A stretch of 64,000 nt of DNA, from NCBI GenBank assembly GCA_964244065.1, contig CAXTHH010000001.1, positions 1-64,000 of the forward strand, written 5' to 3'. Source of the stretch: JASLDZ01 sp964244065. Lineage in GTDB: Bacteria; Pseudomonadota; Alphaproteobacteria; Caulobacterales; Caulobacteraceae. Below, piece after piece: positions 1 through 9,600 of the stretch. How positions within the stretch are numbered: the stretch's first letter is position 1; each line of letters begins with the position of its first letter. The translations under genes and the position numbers were made by a program. The notes beneath the pieces were generated by a model, which was not told the origin of the DNA, made no database searches, and worked only from the letters and a program-made list of their open reading frames with translations.

Positions 1-30
1 TCACAGGTTCAAATCCTGTCCCCGCACCCA
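1..30 (+). tRNA. 3' end of a tRNA gene (initiator-Met-like), truncated by the window
   Basis: Only the T arm and acceptor end are present. The T stem pairs positions 3-7 with 15-19 around the loop TTCAAAT. The acceptor strand CCCCGCA is at 20-26, one base at 27, and an encoded CCA at 28-30. An acceptor strand ending in CCCCGCA resembles alphaproteobacterial initiator tRNA-fMet, in which C1 faces A72. The discriminator here reads C rather than the A expected for that tRNA. The anticodon is outside the window, so the identity is inference. Confidence 0.75.
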
Positions 31-434
31 AATCCCCAGACAAACACCCACGCCAACGTACACAACGCCAGCCGGCGCCAGGCGCGCGTCTAACAACACC
101 CGCGCCGGCCCCGCCCTCCATAAGACACAAAGACCGCCGCTGAAGGCGGAGCGCAGGTGTTACCGCCGCCACAGCTTGGCGGTGAGCGCGTTCGGCTTGG
201 CCAAGGTGACCGCTCAGAGCGGGGCGGGTCGCTTTGCTATCCGGTCATACGGTGCCTGGCGTTCGTCCACATGGGCCAGCGCCGCCGGCGTCGCGCTTAG
301 GCCTCGGCCTGAAGGCGCGGGCGGAGGCGATCCGCGACACGGCCAACTTCACCTCAACTCCCGCCGGATTGACTTCCACCCGCCCCATCAAATATCGCTT
401 CTGCGAAGCATTCTTAGTCGCAGGACGGATATCG
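31..434. other. Intergenic region, no gene seen
   Basis: About 400 bases between the tRNA end and the first receptor gene. Short GC-rich inverted repeats are visible (CCGCC/GGCGG around 132-149 and ACCGCC/GGCGGT around 162-184). I see no convincing Fur box, terminator or conserved small gene. The open frame continues upstream of 435, but that part lacks a ribosome binding site and codes for no recognisable signal peptide. Confidence 0.4.
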
Positions 435-2546
435 GTGGGGCGGTGGGCGGCAGCGATCGGGTTCGGCGTCGCCGGTTGGGCGTCGCTGGCGCATGCGGAG
501 GTTCCGGTCGAAACCCAGGCGGTCTCGGAGGTCGTGGTCACGGGAGCGAAGACGCTGGCGGCGGGGCAGGTCGCACAACGGACGCGGCTGGGCGTGCTGG
601 GCGACCTCGACACCTTCGACACGCCATTCTCGACCACCAGCGTCACCGACCAGTTCATCCGCGACCGGCTGGCGCGCTCGATCTCCGACGTCGTGGCCTC
701 CGACGCCTCGGTGCGCGCCGCCAGCAGCCGCTACCAGGAGAGCGAGAGCCTCGCCATCAGGGGCTTCCCCGTCTACGCCGGCAACACCCTGTTCGACGGC
801 CTGCCGGGCCTGATCGACGACCGCCAGCCCTCGCTCGACGGCGTCGCCCGCATCGACATCTTCAAGGGCCCGAGCGCGCTCCTGAACAACGGCGCGCAAG
901 ACGTGGGCGGCACGATCAACTTCGTGCCCAAGCGCGCCCAAGCCGAGCCCACGCGCCGGATCGTCGCCGGCTACGACAGCGACGCCGAAGGGGAACTGCA
1001 CCTCGACCTCGGGCAGCGGTTCGGCCAGGACGACGCCTTCGGGGCGCGGCTGGGCCTCGGCGGCCGCTACGGCGATACGCCCGTGGACAACCAGCGGGAG
1101 CGCGCGGGCGTCGCCACGCTGGCGCTCGACCACCGGAGCGACCGCCTCCGCGCGAGCCTGGACCTGAATGCGCAGGACCGGCGGCTCCTGGCCAACCTGT
1201 CGACCTTCTCCGTCGCGCCCGGCGTCCCCGTGCCCAGGGCTCCCGGCGGCGACCTGAACGTCTTCGACCGCTCGTCCTCCTTCGAGAAGCACGACCTGAT
1301 CGCCGTGGGGCAGGCCGAGTACGACCTGACGAGCCGGGTCACCCTGTTCGCCGCCTACGGCCACCGCCGCGCCTTCGAGCGCTACCGCGGCCCCTACTCC
1401 CCCACCATCGTCGACGCGGCCGGCGGCGTGACCGCGACCGTGACCCCCTACGCGCGCAGCAGCGACACGGACACGTTCCGGACGGGCGTACGGGCCGCGT
1501 TCGACACGGGCCCCGTGCACCACGGCCTGACCCTGTCCTACGAGGGCCAGTACGATCGCAGCGCCGGCGGCTACGCGGCCAAGGACCGCCTTTCCACCAA
1601 CCTCTACGCCCCGGTGGCGCTGGCCCCCGCGGTTCCCGCCTACGGCGACGCGCCCTACGCCTACACCCAGAACTTCGACAGCGTGAGCCAGGTCGCCGCC
1701 GACGTCATGAGCCTGGCGGGCGACCGGGTGGTGCTGATCGCCGGGGCGCGTCGGCAGGAGCTCGTGTCGCAGAGCCGCGACTACACGACGCGCGAGCTCC
1801 AGTCGCGCTACGACAAGACCAAGACCACGCCCGCCGTCGCCCTGGCGGTGAAGCCCTTCGCGCGCCTGACGCTCTACGGCAACTACATCCAGACCCTGCA
1901 GCAGGGGCCGACCGCGCCGGTCGGGACCGTCAACGCCAACCAGGTGTTCCCGCCCTCGGTGGCCGAGCAGTACGAGGCGGGCGCCAAATACGACCTGGGC
2001 CGCATCGGCCTGACCTTCGCCGCCTTCGACATCCGCCAGCCCGCGGGCGTCTCGACGGCCCAGGCGGACGGGACCCTCCGCTTCTCGGTCGAAGGCCAGC
2101 AGCGCAACCGCGGGCTGGAGTGGAGCGCCTTCGGCGAGGTGGTGAAGGGCGTGCGGCTGATCGGCGGGCTGTCGCTGATCGACGCCCGCCAGACGCGAAC
2201 CGAGGGCGGGCTCTACGACGGCAGGCGGGCGCCGGGCGTGCCCCGCACCCAGCTCAACCTCGACGGCGAGTGGGACGTGCCGGGCGTCCCCGGCCTCACG
2301 CTCACGGGACGGGCGATCCACACGTCCCGCGAGGCGGTCGACCTCGCCAACACCCAGCGCATCCCGGGCTGGACCCGCTACGACCTGGGGGCGCGCTACG
2401 CCGTGAACCTCGCGGGCCGCCCCGTCACCGCCCGCCTCAGCCTCGAGAATGTCGCCGACCGCGCCTACTGGGCCTCGGCGCTGGGGGGAGGCCTCGCCGT
2501 AGCGGCCCCCCGCACCGTGCTCGCCTCCCTCGAGACGCGCTTCTGA
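435..2546 (+). CDS. TonB-dependent outer-membrane receptor
   Basis: Outer-membrane beta-barrel receptor that imports a scarce ligand, probably a ferric siderophore, using TonB-ExbBD energy. The chosen GTG start at 435 has AGGA about nine bases upstream and gives 703 residues beginning with a signal peptide (VGRWAAAIGFGVAGWASLAHA). A TonB-box/plug start, SEVVVTGAKTL, follows directly. The plug contains the typical features SLAIRGFPVYAGNTLFDGLPG, VARIDIFKGPSALLNNG and GGTINFVPKR. The barrel ends in the expected aromatic residue (LETRF). Upstream in-frame codons exist but would put about 67 unlikely residues before the signal peptide. It is followed in the same direction by a second receptor and a PepSY protein, suggesting an iron-uptake operon. 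The substrate cannot be read from the sequence. Confidence 0.93.
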   Translation: MGRWAAAIGFGVAGWASLAHAEVPVETQAVSEVVVTGAKTLAAGQVAQRTRLGVLGDLDTFDTPFSTTSVTDQFIRDRLARSISDVVASDASVRAASSRYQESESLAIRGFPVYAGNTLFDGLPGLIDDRQPSLDGVARIDIFKGPSALLNNGAQDVGGTINFVPKRAQAEPTRRIVAGYDSDAEGELHLDLGQRFGQDDAFGARLGLGGRYGDTPVDNQRERAGVATLALDHRSDRLRASLDLNAQDRRLLANLSTFSVAPGVPVPRAPGGDLNVFDRSSSFEKHDLIAVGQAEYDLTSRVTLFAAYGHRRAFERYRGPYSPTIVDAAGGVTATVTPYARSSDTDTFRTGVRAAFDTGPVHHGLTLSYEGQYDRSAGGYAAKDRLSTNLYAPVALAPAVPAYGDAPYAYTQNFDSVSQVAADVMSLAGDRVVLIAGARRQELVSQSRDYTTRELQSRYDKTKTTPAVALAVKPFARLTLYGNYIQTLQQGPTAPVGTVNANQVFPPSVAEQYEAGAKYDLGRIGLTFAAFDIRQPAGVSTAQADGTLRFSVEGQQRNRGLEWSAFGEVVKGVRLIGGLSLIDARQTRTEGGLYDGRRAPGVPRTQLNLDGEWDVPGVPGLTLTGRAIHTSREAVDLANTQRIPGWTRYDLGARYAVNLAGRPVTARLSLENVADRAYWASALGGGLAVAAPRTVLASLETRF

Positions 2547-2620
2547 CCATGGCGGAGGCCGCTCCACGCGTCGCGGATCGATGGATGCGCGGCCGGCCGC
2601 GGGGTCGTGCGGAGGCTGTG

Positions 2621-4672
2621 GTGATCAGGACCTGCGCGGCGATCGCGGCGACCGGCGTCGTCGCCGCCGGCGGCCGGGTGCGGGCGACCCAGGCCGATGA
2701 CCCTCGGGGCGTGTCGGAGGTGGTGGTGACCGGCAAGCGGGCCGCCGTGGACGCCCTGCACCTGGGGGCGGCGGCCATCGACCTGCCGATCGCCGTCCAG
2801 GCCGTGCCGATCGAGACGATCCGCGACCAGGGCTTCGTGCGCCTGGGCGATGCGGTGCGCAACGTCTCCGGCGTGACGCGCAAGGAGGCTTACTTCGGCC
2901 TGACCGACAGCTTCGGCGTCCGCGGCTTCGACGCCCCGACCGGCCTCTACAACGGGTTCCGGCACGACTACTACGGCGCGGTCGTCGACCTCTCCCACGT
3001 GCGGTCGGTGGAGGTGATCAAGGGGCCCGCCTCGGTGACCACGGGCTACCTGGAGCCCGGCGGCGTCGTGAACACGATCACCAGGCGCCCGACCGCCGAC
3101 CCCGTCACGTCCGCCAGCCTGCAGGGCGGCGGCTTCGGCTTCGGCCGCGCCGAGGTGGACCTGAGCCGCCGCATCGACGACCACCTGGGCGTGCGCCTCA
3201 CCGGTGGGGCGCAGACCACGGACAGCTTCCGCGACTACGTGGGCGGGACCCGCTACTCGGTGGGCGGCGCGGCGGACTGGACGCCGACGTCCAGGACCAG
3301 GCTGGAGCTGTCGGCCTACTACACTCAGAGCCGCGCGGTTCCCGACCGGGGGCTGCCGAACGACTCGGTCTCGCTGACGATCCCGCCGGAGCGCTTCTTC
3401 GGCGAGCCCACCGACATCTACCGCCAGCGGACCCACGAGACCTCCTCCGTCCTCACCCAGGAGCTGAGCGGCGCCGTGTCGCTCCGCGCGGGCGCCGCGT
3501 GGTCCCGCACAGCAGACCTGCGCAGGAACACCCAGGCGGTCGCGCTGCAGCCGGACGGACGCAGCTACTCGCGCGACTACACGGTCGTGCCGGGCAGCGC
3601 GGACGGCAAGACCGCCTTCGTGGAGGCGAACGCCCGGTTCGAGACCTTCGGCCTCTCGCACCGGCTGACGGCGGGCCTCGACGGAACGAGGCAGGTGCAG
3701 CGCTACCAATTCTTAGACACCGACGTGAACGGCGCCTTCGTCACCCCCATCGACATCTACGCGCCGGTCTACGGCGTGGCGCCGCCCGGCGCCCCGGCGT
3801 CGGACGGCCACGCCGTCAACGTGACGGAGGACCTCGGCGTCTACCTGAACGACCTGATCCAGCTCGGGCCCGTGAACCTCCTGCTCGGCGTGCGGCACGA
3901 CCGCTTCGCCTACCGCGCCTTCGACCTGGACGACCCGGACAGCGCCACGCGCTTCGCGCAGAGCGCCGTCACGCCGCGTGTCGGGATCGTCTACAAGCCG
4001 CTGGCGGGCGTCTCGCTCTATGCGAACTACGCCGAGAGCTTCAACCCGCAGCCGTTCACGAGGCTCGCCAACGGCGGGAGCCCCGCACCGTCCCAGGGCA
4101 AGCAGGCCGAGGTGGGGGTCAAGGTCGAGACCGCCGACGGCCGCTATACCGCCTCCTTCGCGGCCTTCCGCATCGCCAAGACCAACGTGGCCACCCCCGA
4201 TCCCGCCGACCCGACCGGGACCTTCTCGATCCTGGCCGGCGAGGACCGCAGCCAGGGCTTCGAGCTCGACATCCAGGCCCGGCCCATCGCCGGCCTGCGC
4301 ATGCTACTGGCGGTGTCCAACATCCGCGCCGACGTGGCGCGCGACGCGGTGCTGCCGGTGGGCGACCGGCTGGTGAACGTGCCGGAGACGCAGGCCACCT
4401 TCACCGCCCGCTACGACATCGCGCACACGCCGTTCGGCGTCGGGGGCGGCGTCTACTACGTGGGCGCGCGCGAGGCGGCCCTGCCCAACACCTTCGCCGT
4501 GCCCGCCTACACGCGGGTGGACGCGGCGCTGTTCTGGCGCGCGACGCCGAGGATCGAGGTGGCGCTGAACGTGCAGAACGTCGGCGACGTGCGGTGCTAC
4601 GACAGCCAGAACAACTCGCTCTATTCGGGCGCGCCGCGCGCCGTGCTGGGCACGCTTCGGCTGAGCTTCTGA
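2621..4672 (+). CDS. TonB-dependent siderophore receptor
   Basis: Second receptor of the FhuA/FhuE/FpvA-like siderophore class, about 683 residues. A plug domain begins at SEVVVTGKRAAVD and includes IETIRDQGFVRLGDAVRNVS, SFGVRGFDAPTGLYNGFRHD and VEVIKGPASVTTGYLEPGG followed by VNTITRRP, the usual layout of ferric-siderophore receptors. The barrel ends GTLRLSF. The GTG at 2621 is preferred because GGAGG lies at 2611-2615, five bases upstream, and a hydrophobic signal-like segment follows. In-frame ATG codons at 2549 and 2585 have no clear ribosome binding site but cannot be excluded. The gene begins shortly after the first receptor and ends 16 bases before the PepSY gene, so co-transcription is likely. 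The two receptors are too divergent to be a recent duplication. Confidence 0.92.
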   Translation: MIRTCAAIAATGVVAAGGRVRATQADDPRGVSEVVVTGKRAAVDALHLGAAAIDLPIAVQAVPIETIRDQGFVRLGDAVRNVSGVTRKEAYFGLTDSFGVRGFDAPTGLYNGFRHDYYGAVVDLSHVRSVEVIKGPASVTTGYLEPGGVVNTITRRPTADPVTSASLQGGGFGFGRAEVDLSRRIDDHLGVRLTGGAQTTDSFRDYVGGTRYSVGGAADWTPTSRTRLELSAYYTQSRAVPDRGLPNDSVSLTIPPERFFGEPTDIYRQRTHETSSVLTQELSGAVSLRAGAAWSRTADLRRNTQAVALQPDGRSYSRDYTVVPGSADGKTAFVEANARFETFGLSHRLTAGLDGTRQVQRYQFLDTDVNGAFVTPIDIYAPVYGVAPPGAPASDGHAVNVTEDLGVYLNDLIQLGPVNLLLGVRHDRFAYRAFDLDDPDSATRFAQSAVTPRVGIVYKPLAGVSLYANYAESFNPQPFTRLANGGSPAPSQGKQAEVGVKVETADGRYTASFAAFRIAKTNVATPDPADPTGTFSILAGEDRSQGFELDIQARPIAGLRMLLAVSNIRADVARDAVLPVGDRLVNVPETQATFTARYDIAHTPFGVGGGVYYVGAREAALPNTFAVPAYTRVDAALFWRATPRIEVALNVQNVGDVRCYDSQNNSLYSGAPRAVLGTLRLSF

Positions 4673-4688
4673 GGGGAAACGGCTCGCC

Positions 4689-5972
4689 ATGACCGCCATG
4701 CCCCGCAGCCCCGGCCTCAGGCTCGGCCGCCAGTCCTGGGTGGTTGCGCACCGCTGGGCGGGGCTGACGATCACGCTGTTCCTCGTCGTCGCCGGCTCCA
4801 CCGGGGCGCTGCTGCCCTGGAATGCGGAGCTCACCCTGGCGGGGCGCCCGACGCTCGCCGCCGTCACGCCGCCGCATCCCGGTGCGCGGGTGCTGGACGC
4901 GGTGACTCTGGCCGAGCGGGTGGAGCGGGCGACCGGGGCCAGGGTCGGCGACATCGACTTCGACGTCCCGTCCGACCACGTGGCCAGCCTGTACGTCGGC
5001 CCCCGCGGGACGGAGCGGCTCGCCTACGACACGGTGTGGGCCGACCCCTACACGGGCGCGGTGCGGCTGACGTGGCGCTACGGGAGGCTCGCGGACGGGC
5101 CCCAGGCGATCATGTCCTTCCTCTACACCCTGCACATGGAGCTGGCGCTGGGACGGTTCGGTCAGCTGGCGTTGGGGATCGCCGCCCTGATCTGGACGGT
5201 CGACTGCTTCGTCGGCGTCTACCTGACGCTGCCGATCCGCCGGGAGACGATCCCCGGCAAGCCAGCGTCTGCGCCGGGATGGTGGACGCGGTGGCGACCC
5301 GCCTGGCTCGTCCGCTGGAGACGCGGCCCCCACAGGCTGACCTTCGACCTGCACCGGGCGGGCGGGCTGTGGGTGTGGCCGCTGCTGTTCGCGTTCGCCT
5401 GGTCGGCCGTCGGCTTCAACCTGTCGGAGGTCTCCACCCCGGTGATGCGGGCGTTCGGGGCGGCCGACCGGTTCGAGCCGCCCGCCGCGGCCGCCCCGCT
5501 GCCCGTTCCGCCGATCGGCCTGCGACAGGCGCAGGCGAGGGGCGACGCCCTCCTGCGCGAGGTCGGCGCCCGCGAGGGCTTCTCCGTCGGCGCGCCCAGC
5601 GGGATGAGCTACGACGCCGCGCGGGCCGCCTATCGCTACACCGCACGCTCGACGCTGGACGTGGTCAGCCGCGGCGGCCGCACGGCCGTCTCCTTCAGCG
5701 CCATCGACGGACGCCTCCTCAAGTTCGATCCGCCGATCGCCCCCAGCCCGGCCGACGCCTTCATGACGTGGCTGAACCTGCTGCACCTGGCCCAGATCCT
5801 GGGCCTGCCCTACCGCGTGTTCGTCTCCCTCATGGGCGTGCTGGTGGTGACGCTCAGCGTCACCGGCGTGCTGATCTGGATGAAGAAGCGCTCGGCCCGG
5901 CTGATGAAGGGCCGGCGCGGTGCGAAGCCGGGCCTCGTTCGGCCGGCGCGGGCGGCCGCGCCGGCCGGATGA
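4689..5972 (+). CDS. PepSY-associated TM helix (PepSY-TM) protein
   Basis: Inner-membrane protein of 427 residues of the PepSY-TM family, often encoded beside siderophore receptors and proposed to help reduce or release iron from ferric siderophores in the periplasm. An N-terminal helix with the family pattern (VVAHRWAGLTITLFLVVAGSTGALL) is followed by a PepSY-like periplasmic stretch. Next come a helix at about 158-180 (LALGIAALIWTVDCFVGVYLTL), HRAGGLWVWPLLFAFAWSAVGFN, a second periplasmic part, and a final helix near the C terminus (VFVSLMGVLVVTLSVTGVLIW). The conserved His residues (HRWAG, HMELALG, DLHRAGG, LLHLAQ) fit haem or metal binding. An AGGGG-type ribosome binding site sits just after the receptor stop. 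The iron role is inferred from family and context. Confidence 0.9.
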   Translation: MTAMPRSPGLRLGRQSWVVAHRWAGLTITLFLVVAGSTGALLPWNAELTLAGRPTLAAVTPPHPGARVLDAVTLAERVERATGARVGDIDFDVPSDHVASLYVGPRGTERLAYDTVWADPYTGAVRLTWRYGRLADGPQAIMSFLYTLHMELALGRFGQLALGIAALIWTVDCFVGVYLTLPIRRETIPGKPASAPGWWTRWRPAWLVRWRRGPHRLTFDLHRAGGLWVWPLLFAFAWSAVGFNLSEVSTPVMRAFGAADRFEPPAAAAPLPVPPIGLRQAQARGDALLREVGAREGFSVGAPSGMSYDAARAAYRYTARSTLDVVSRGGRTAVSFSAIDGRLLKFDPPIAPSPADAFMTWLNLLHLAQILGLPYRVFVSLMGVLVVTLSVTGVLIWMKKRSARLMKGRRGAKPGLVRPARAAAPAG

Positions 5973-6058
5973 GCGCGCCCGTCCCTGCCGCACGCGCCCC
6001 GTCGCCCGCTTGTGGACAAGGTCCTCGTCCGGCGTAGACCCGGAGCCAGCCCGCGGCG

Positions 6059-6565
6059 CTAACGGGCGAGGGGCTGGATGATCTCGTTGCGCCGCAGGAA
6101 CCAGGGCGTCCAGGGCGGATCGTACTGCGCGAGGGCCGGGGGTGCTGTCGCTCGCATGCCGCGGGTGGTGATCCAGGCGGTCAGTTGCGCGATCCGCTTC
6201 GCCGTCTCGGCCTCCGTCGCCACGCCCGAGAACCGCAGAGCGGCGAACCGTCCCTCCGGGGCTTCGCTGACCATGACGCGACGATCCGCGGGACGAGGTG
6301 CGGCGGAAAGGCTCTGGGGCATCGTGAAGCGAACGGTCCAGCCCGCCGGATTGCGGACCTGGCTCACCGGCGCCGTCATGGCGATCGAGCGACGGGTCTC
6401 GTTGGCCCCGAAGATGTAGGAAGCCAGGATGCGGAAGCCCTGACCCGCGGCGTGCGACTGGCTGCCCGAAGCCTGAACCTCGGCCACCAGGCGACGACCG
6501 TACTCGCGAACCTCGAACGCGCCGTCCCGGGCGACGAGTCTGAACGGGGGTTGCTCTACAGCCAT
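6059..6565 (-). CDS. SOUL-family haem-binding protein
   Basis: A 168-residue SOUL/HBP-family protein. Family features include the start PPFRLVARDGAFEVREYGRR, the central segment GFRILASYIFGANETRRSIA, MTAPV, the phrase VRFTMPQSL, and the late proline-rich YDPPWTPWFLRRNE, which is nearly invariant in SOUL proteins. Members bind haem or other tetrapyrroles. In bacteria the physiological role is not settled. GAGG sits seven bases before the ATG at 6565. It has no signal peptide, so it is probably cytoplasmic. It lies 64 bases downstream of the czcA-like stop on the same strand and could be the last gene of that transcript. Its other neighbour, the PepSY gene, is convergent. Confidence 0.9.
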   Translation of the reverse strand: MAVEQPPFRLVARDGAFEVREYGRRLVAEVQASGSQSHAAGQGFRILASYIFGANETRRSIAMTAPVSQVRNPAGWTVRFTMPQSLSAAPRPADRRVMVSEAPEGRFAALRFSGVATEAETAKRIAQLTAWITTRGMRATAPPALAQYDPPWTPWFLRRNEIIQPLAR

Positions 6566-6629
6566 GGCGAAGCCTCGTCGGCGCGGAGCTGCGCTCGGGG
6601 GGAAGGTGACATCGGGTGGGTGGAACGCG

Positions 6630-9600
6630 TCATGCGGCGATCTTCTCCGCCCTGTCCCGCGGCGTCAGGAACAGCCGGCAGATCGCCGGCAGCACCAGCA
6701 GGGTGAGCGCCGTCGCGGTGATCAGGCCGCCGATCACCACCGTCGCCAGCGGGCGCTGGACCTCCGCGCCCGTGCCGGTGGCGATGGCCATGGGCACGAA
6801 GCCGAGGCTCGCCACGAGCGCGGTGGTGAGCACCGGGCGCACCCGCTCCATCGCACCCTCCTCGACAGCCTGTCCCAGCGACTCGCCGCCGTCGAGGCGT
6901 TTGCGGATGGCGCCCAGCAGCACGAGCCCGTTCAGCACCGCCACGCCGGAGAGCGCGATGAAGCCGACGGCCGCGCTGACGGAGAACGGGATGCCGCGCA
7001 GCACCAGCGCGAAGACCCCGCCCGCCAGCCCCATGGGCACGGCGGAGAAGACGATCAGCGCGGGCCTGAGTCCCCCGAGCGCCATGTAGAGCAGGCCCAA
7101 GATCACGGCGAAGCAGGCGGGCACGATCAGCGCCAGCCGCTGCGACGCGGACCGCAGGTTCTCGAACTTTCCGCCCCACTGCACGAAAGAGCCCGCCGGC
7201 AGCTCCACCGTCTCCATGGCGGCCTGCGCCTCCTTGACGAAGGAGCCCAGGTCCCGCCCGCGCACGTTGGCCTGGACGACCACCATGCGCTTGCCGTTCT
7301 CACGGCTGACCTGGTTCAGGCCGTCGGTGTAGGCGAAGCGGACAAGCTCTCGCAGGGGCACGGAGGCGCGACCGCCCGGAAGCAGCACGGGCACGGCGCC
7401 GACCACGTCGACGTCGTCGCGCGCGGCGTCGGGCAGGCGCACCACGATGTCGAAGCGGCGATCCCCCTGGAAGACCATGCCCGCCTCGCGCCCGCCCAGG
7501 GCCGCCGAGATCGTATCCGCCACGTCCCGCACGGTGAGGCCGAAGCGCGCGACGGCGTCGCGGTCGATCTGCACGTCGAAGGTGGGCGCGCCCTGCGTCT
7601 GCTCGGCCTGCACGTCCTGCGCGCCCGGGATCGTGCGCAGGCGGGCGGCGATCTGCCGGGCGGACGTCGTCATGGCGCTCAGGTCGTCGCCGTAGACCTT
7701 CACCGCCACGTCGCTGCGCACGCCGGCGATGAGTTCGTTGAACCGCATCTGGATCGGCTGCTGGATCTCGTAGCGGTTGCCGATCAGGGTCTCCGCGCGC
7801 TCGGTGATCCGCTTGAGCACCGCGGCCTTGTCGCCGGCGCCCTTCGGCCACGCCTTCTCGGGCTTGAGGATGACGTAGGTGTCGGACGCGTTCGGCGGCA
7901 TCGGGTCCGTGCCGAGGTCCGCGTTGCCCGTCTTGGAGAACACCATGGCGACCTCGGGCAGGCGCATGAGCGTGCGTTCGATCTGCCGCTGCATCACGGC
8001 CGACTGGTCCGCCGACGTGGACGGGATGCGGAAGGCGGTGACGGTGATGTCCTTCTCATCCAGCTGCGGGATGAACTCCTGCCCCAGCGTGCCGAACAGC
8101 CCCGCCGCCAGGGCGAGCGCGGCGACCCCGCCCGCCACGAACGGCCAGGGGCGCGCGAGCGCCTGGCGCAGGACGGGCGCGTAGGCGCGCTTGAAGGCGC
8201 GCACGGGCCGCACCTCGGCCTCGCCGACGCGCCCCCGCATCAGCAGCGCCACCATGGCGGGGACGAAGGTGAGCGAGAGCAGGAAGGCGAAGGCCAGCGC
8301 GATCATCAGCGTGATCGCCATGGGCGCGAACGTCTTGCCCTCCACCCCCTCGAACGTCAGCAGGGGCGCGAACACCAGGAAGATGATCGCCTGGCCGTAG
8401 ACGGTGGGCCGGACCATCTCGCGCGAGGCCTCGACCGTCTCCTCCAGCCGCTCGGCCCGGGTGAGCAGCCGCCCCTCGCGGTGCTGGCGTTCCGCCAGGC
8501 GGCGCAGGCTGTTCTCGACGATGATCACGGCGCCGTCGACGATCAGGCCGAAGTCGAGCGCGCCCAGGCTCATCAGGTTGCCGGACACGCGCAGCCCGTT
8601 CATGCCCGCCGCAGTCAGCAGCATGGTGATCGGGATCACCGCGGCGGTGATCAGCGCCGCGCGCGCGTTCCCCAGGAGCAGGAACAGCACGACGATGACG
8701 AGGATCGCCCCCTCGGTGAGGTTCTTCTCCACCGTGCCGATGGTCGCCGTGACCAGCTTGGAGCGGTCGTAGGCGGGGAGGGCGACGATGTCGGGCGGCA
8801 GCGCCCTGTTGAGCGCCTGCAACCGCTCTCCCGCGGCCTGGGCGACGGTGCGGCTGTTCTCGCCCACCAGCATCAGCACGGTGGAGACGACGGCCTCCGC
8901 CCCCATCTTGCTGGCCGCGCCCGTGCGGATCGCGCCGCCGATGGTGACGCGCGCCACGTCGCCGACGCGGACCGGCACGCCGCCGGGGCTCGCCACCACC
9001 GCGCGGGAGATGTCCGGGATGGTGTGAAGCCGGGCGTCGGTGCGGACGATGAAGGCCTCGCCCGCCCGGCGCACGGTGTTGGCGCCGACGGCGACGTTGG
9101 CGCTCTCCAGCGCCTCGGCCAGCGCCTTCAGCGAGATCCCGTAGGCGATGAGCCTGGTGGGGTCCGGCTCGACCACATACTGCTTCACGTAGCCGCCGAG
9201 GCTGTCGACGCCGGCGACGCCGCGCACCGTCCGCAGTTGCGGGCGGAGGATCCAGTCCTGGACCGTGCGCAGGTAGCCCGCGCGCCCGACCTCGTCGGTC
9301 AGCCGCTCGCCCTCGGGGGTGAGGTAGGCGCCGTCGCTCTGCCATCCCGGCGCGCCGTCGCGCCCGGCCGCGCCGCGCCCGTCCGGGTGTTTGAACTCGA
9401 CCGTGTACATGAGGATCTCGCCCAGCCCGGTGGAGATGGGGCCCAGCTGCGGCTGCGCGCCGGGCGGCAGGGAGTCCCTGGCCTGCGCCAGCCGTTCGGT
9501 CACCTGCTGGCGCGCGAAGTAGATGCTGGTGGCGTCGGTGAAGACGGCCGTCACCTGGCTGAAGCCGTTGCGCGACAGCGACCGCGTCATGGTCAGGCCG

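Noticed and set aside
176..4672. One continuous 1498-codon frame across both receptor genes
   Set aside because: Its first half is an Arg/Pro-rich shadow of the first receptor, which reads correctly in another frame. Only the part from about 2549-2621 onward is a real gene.
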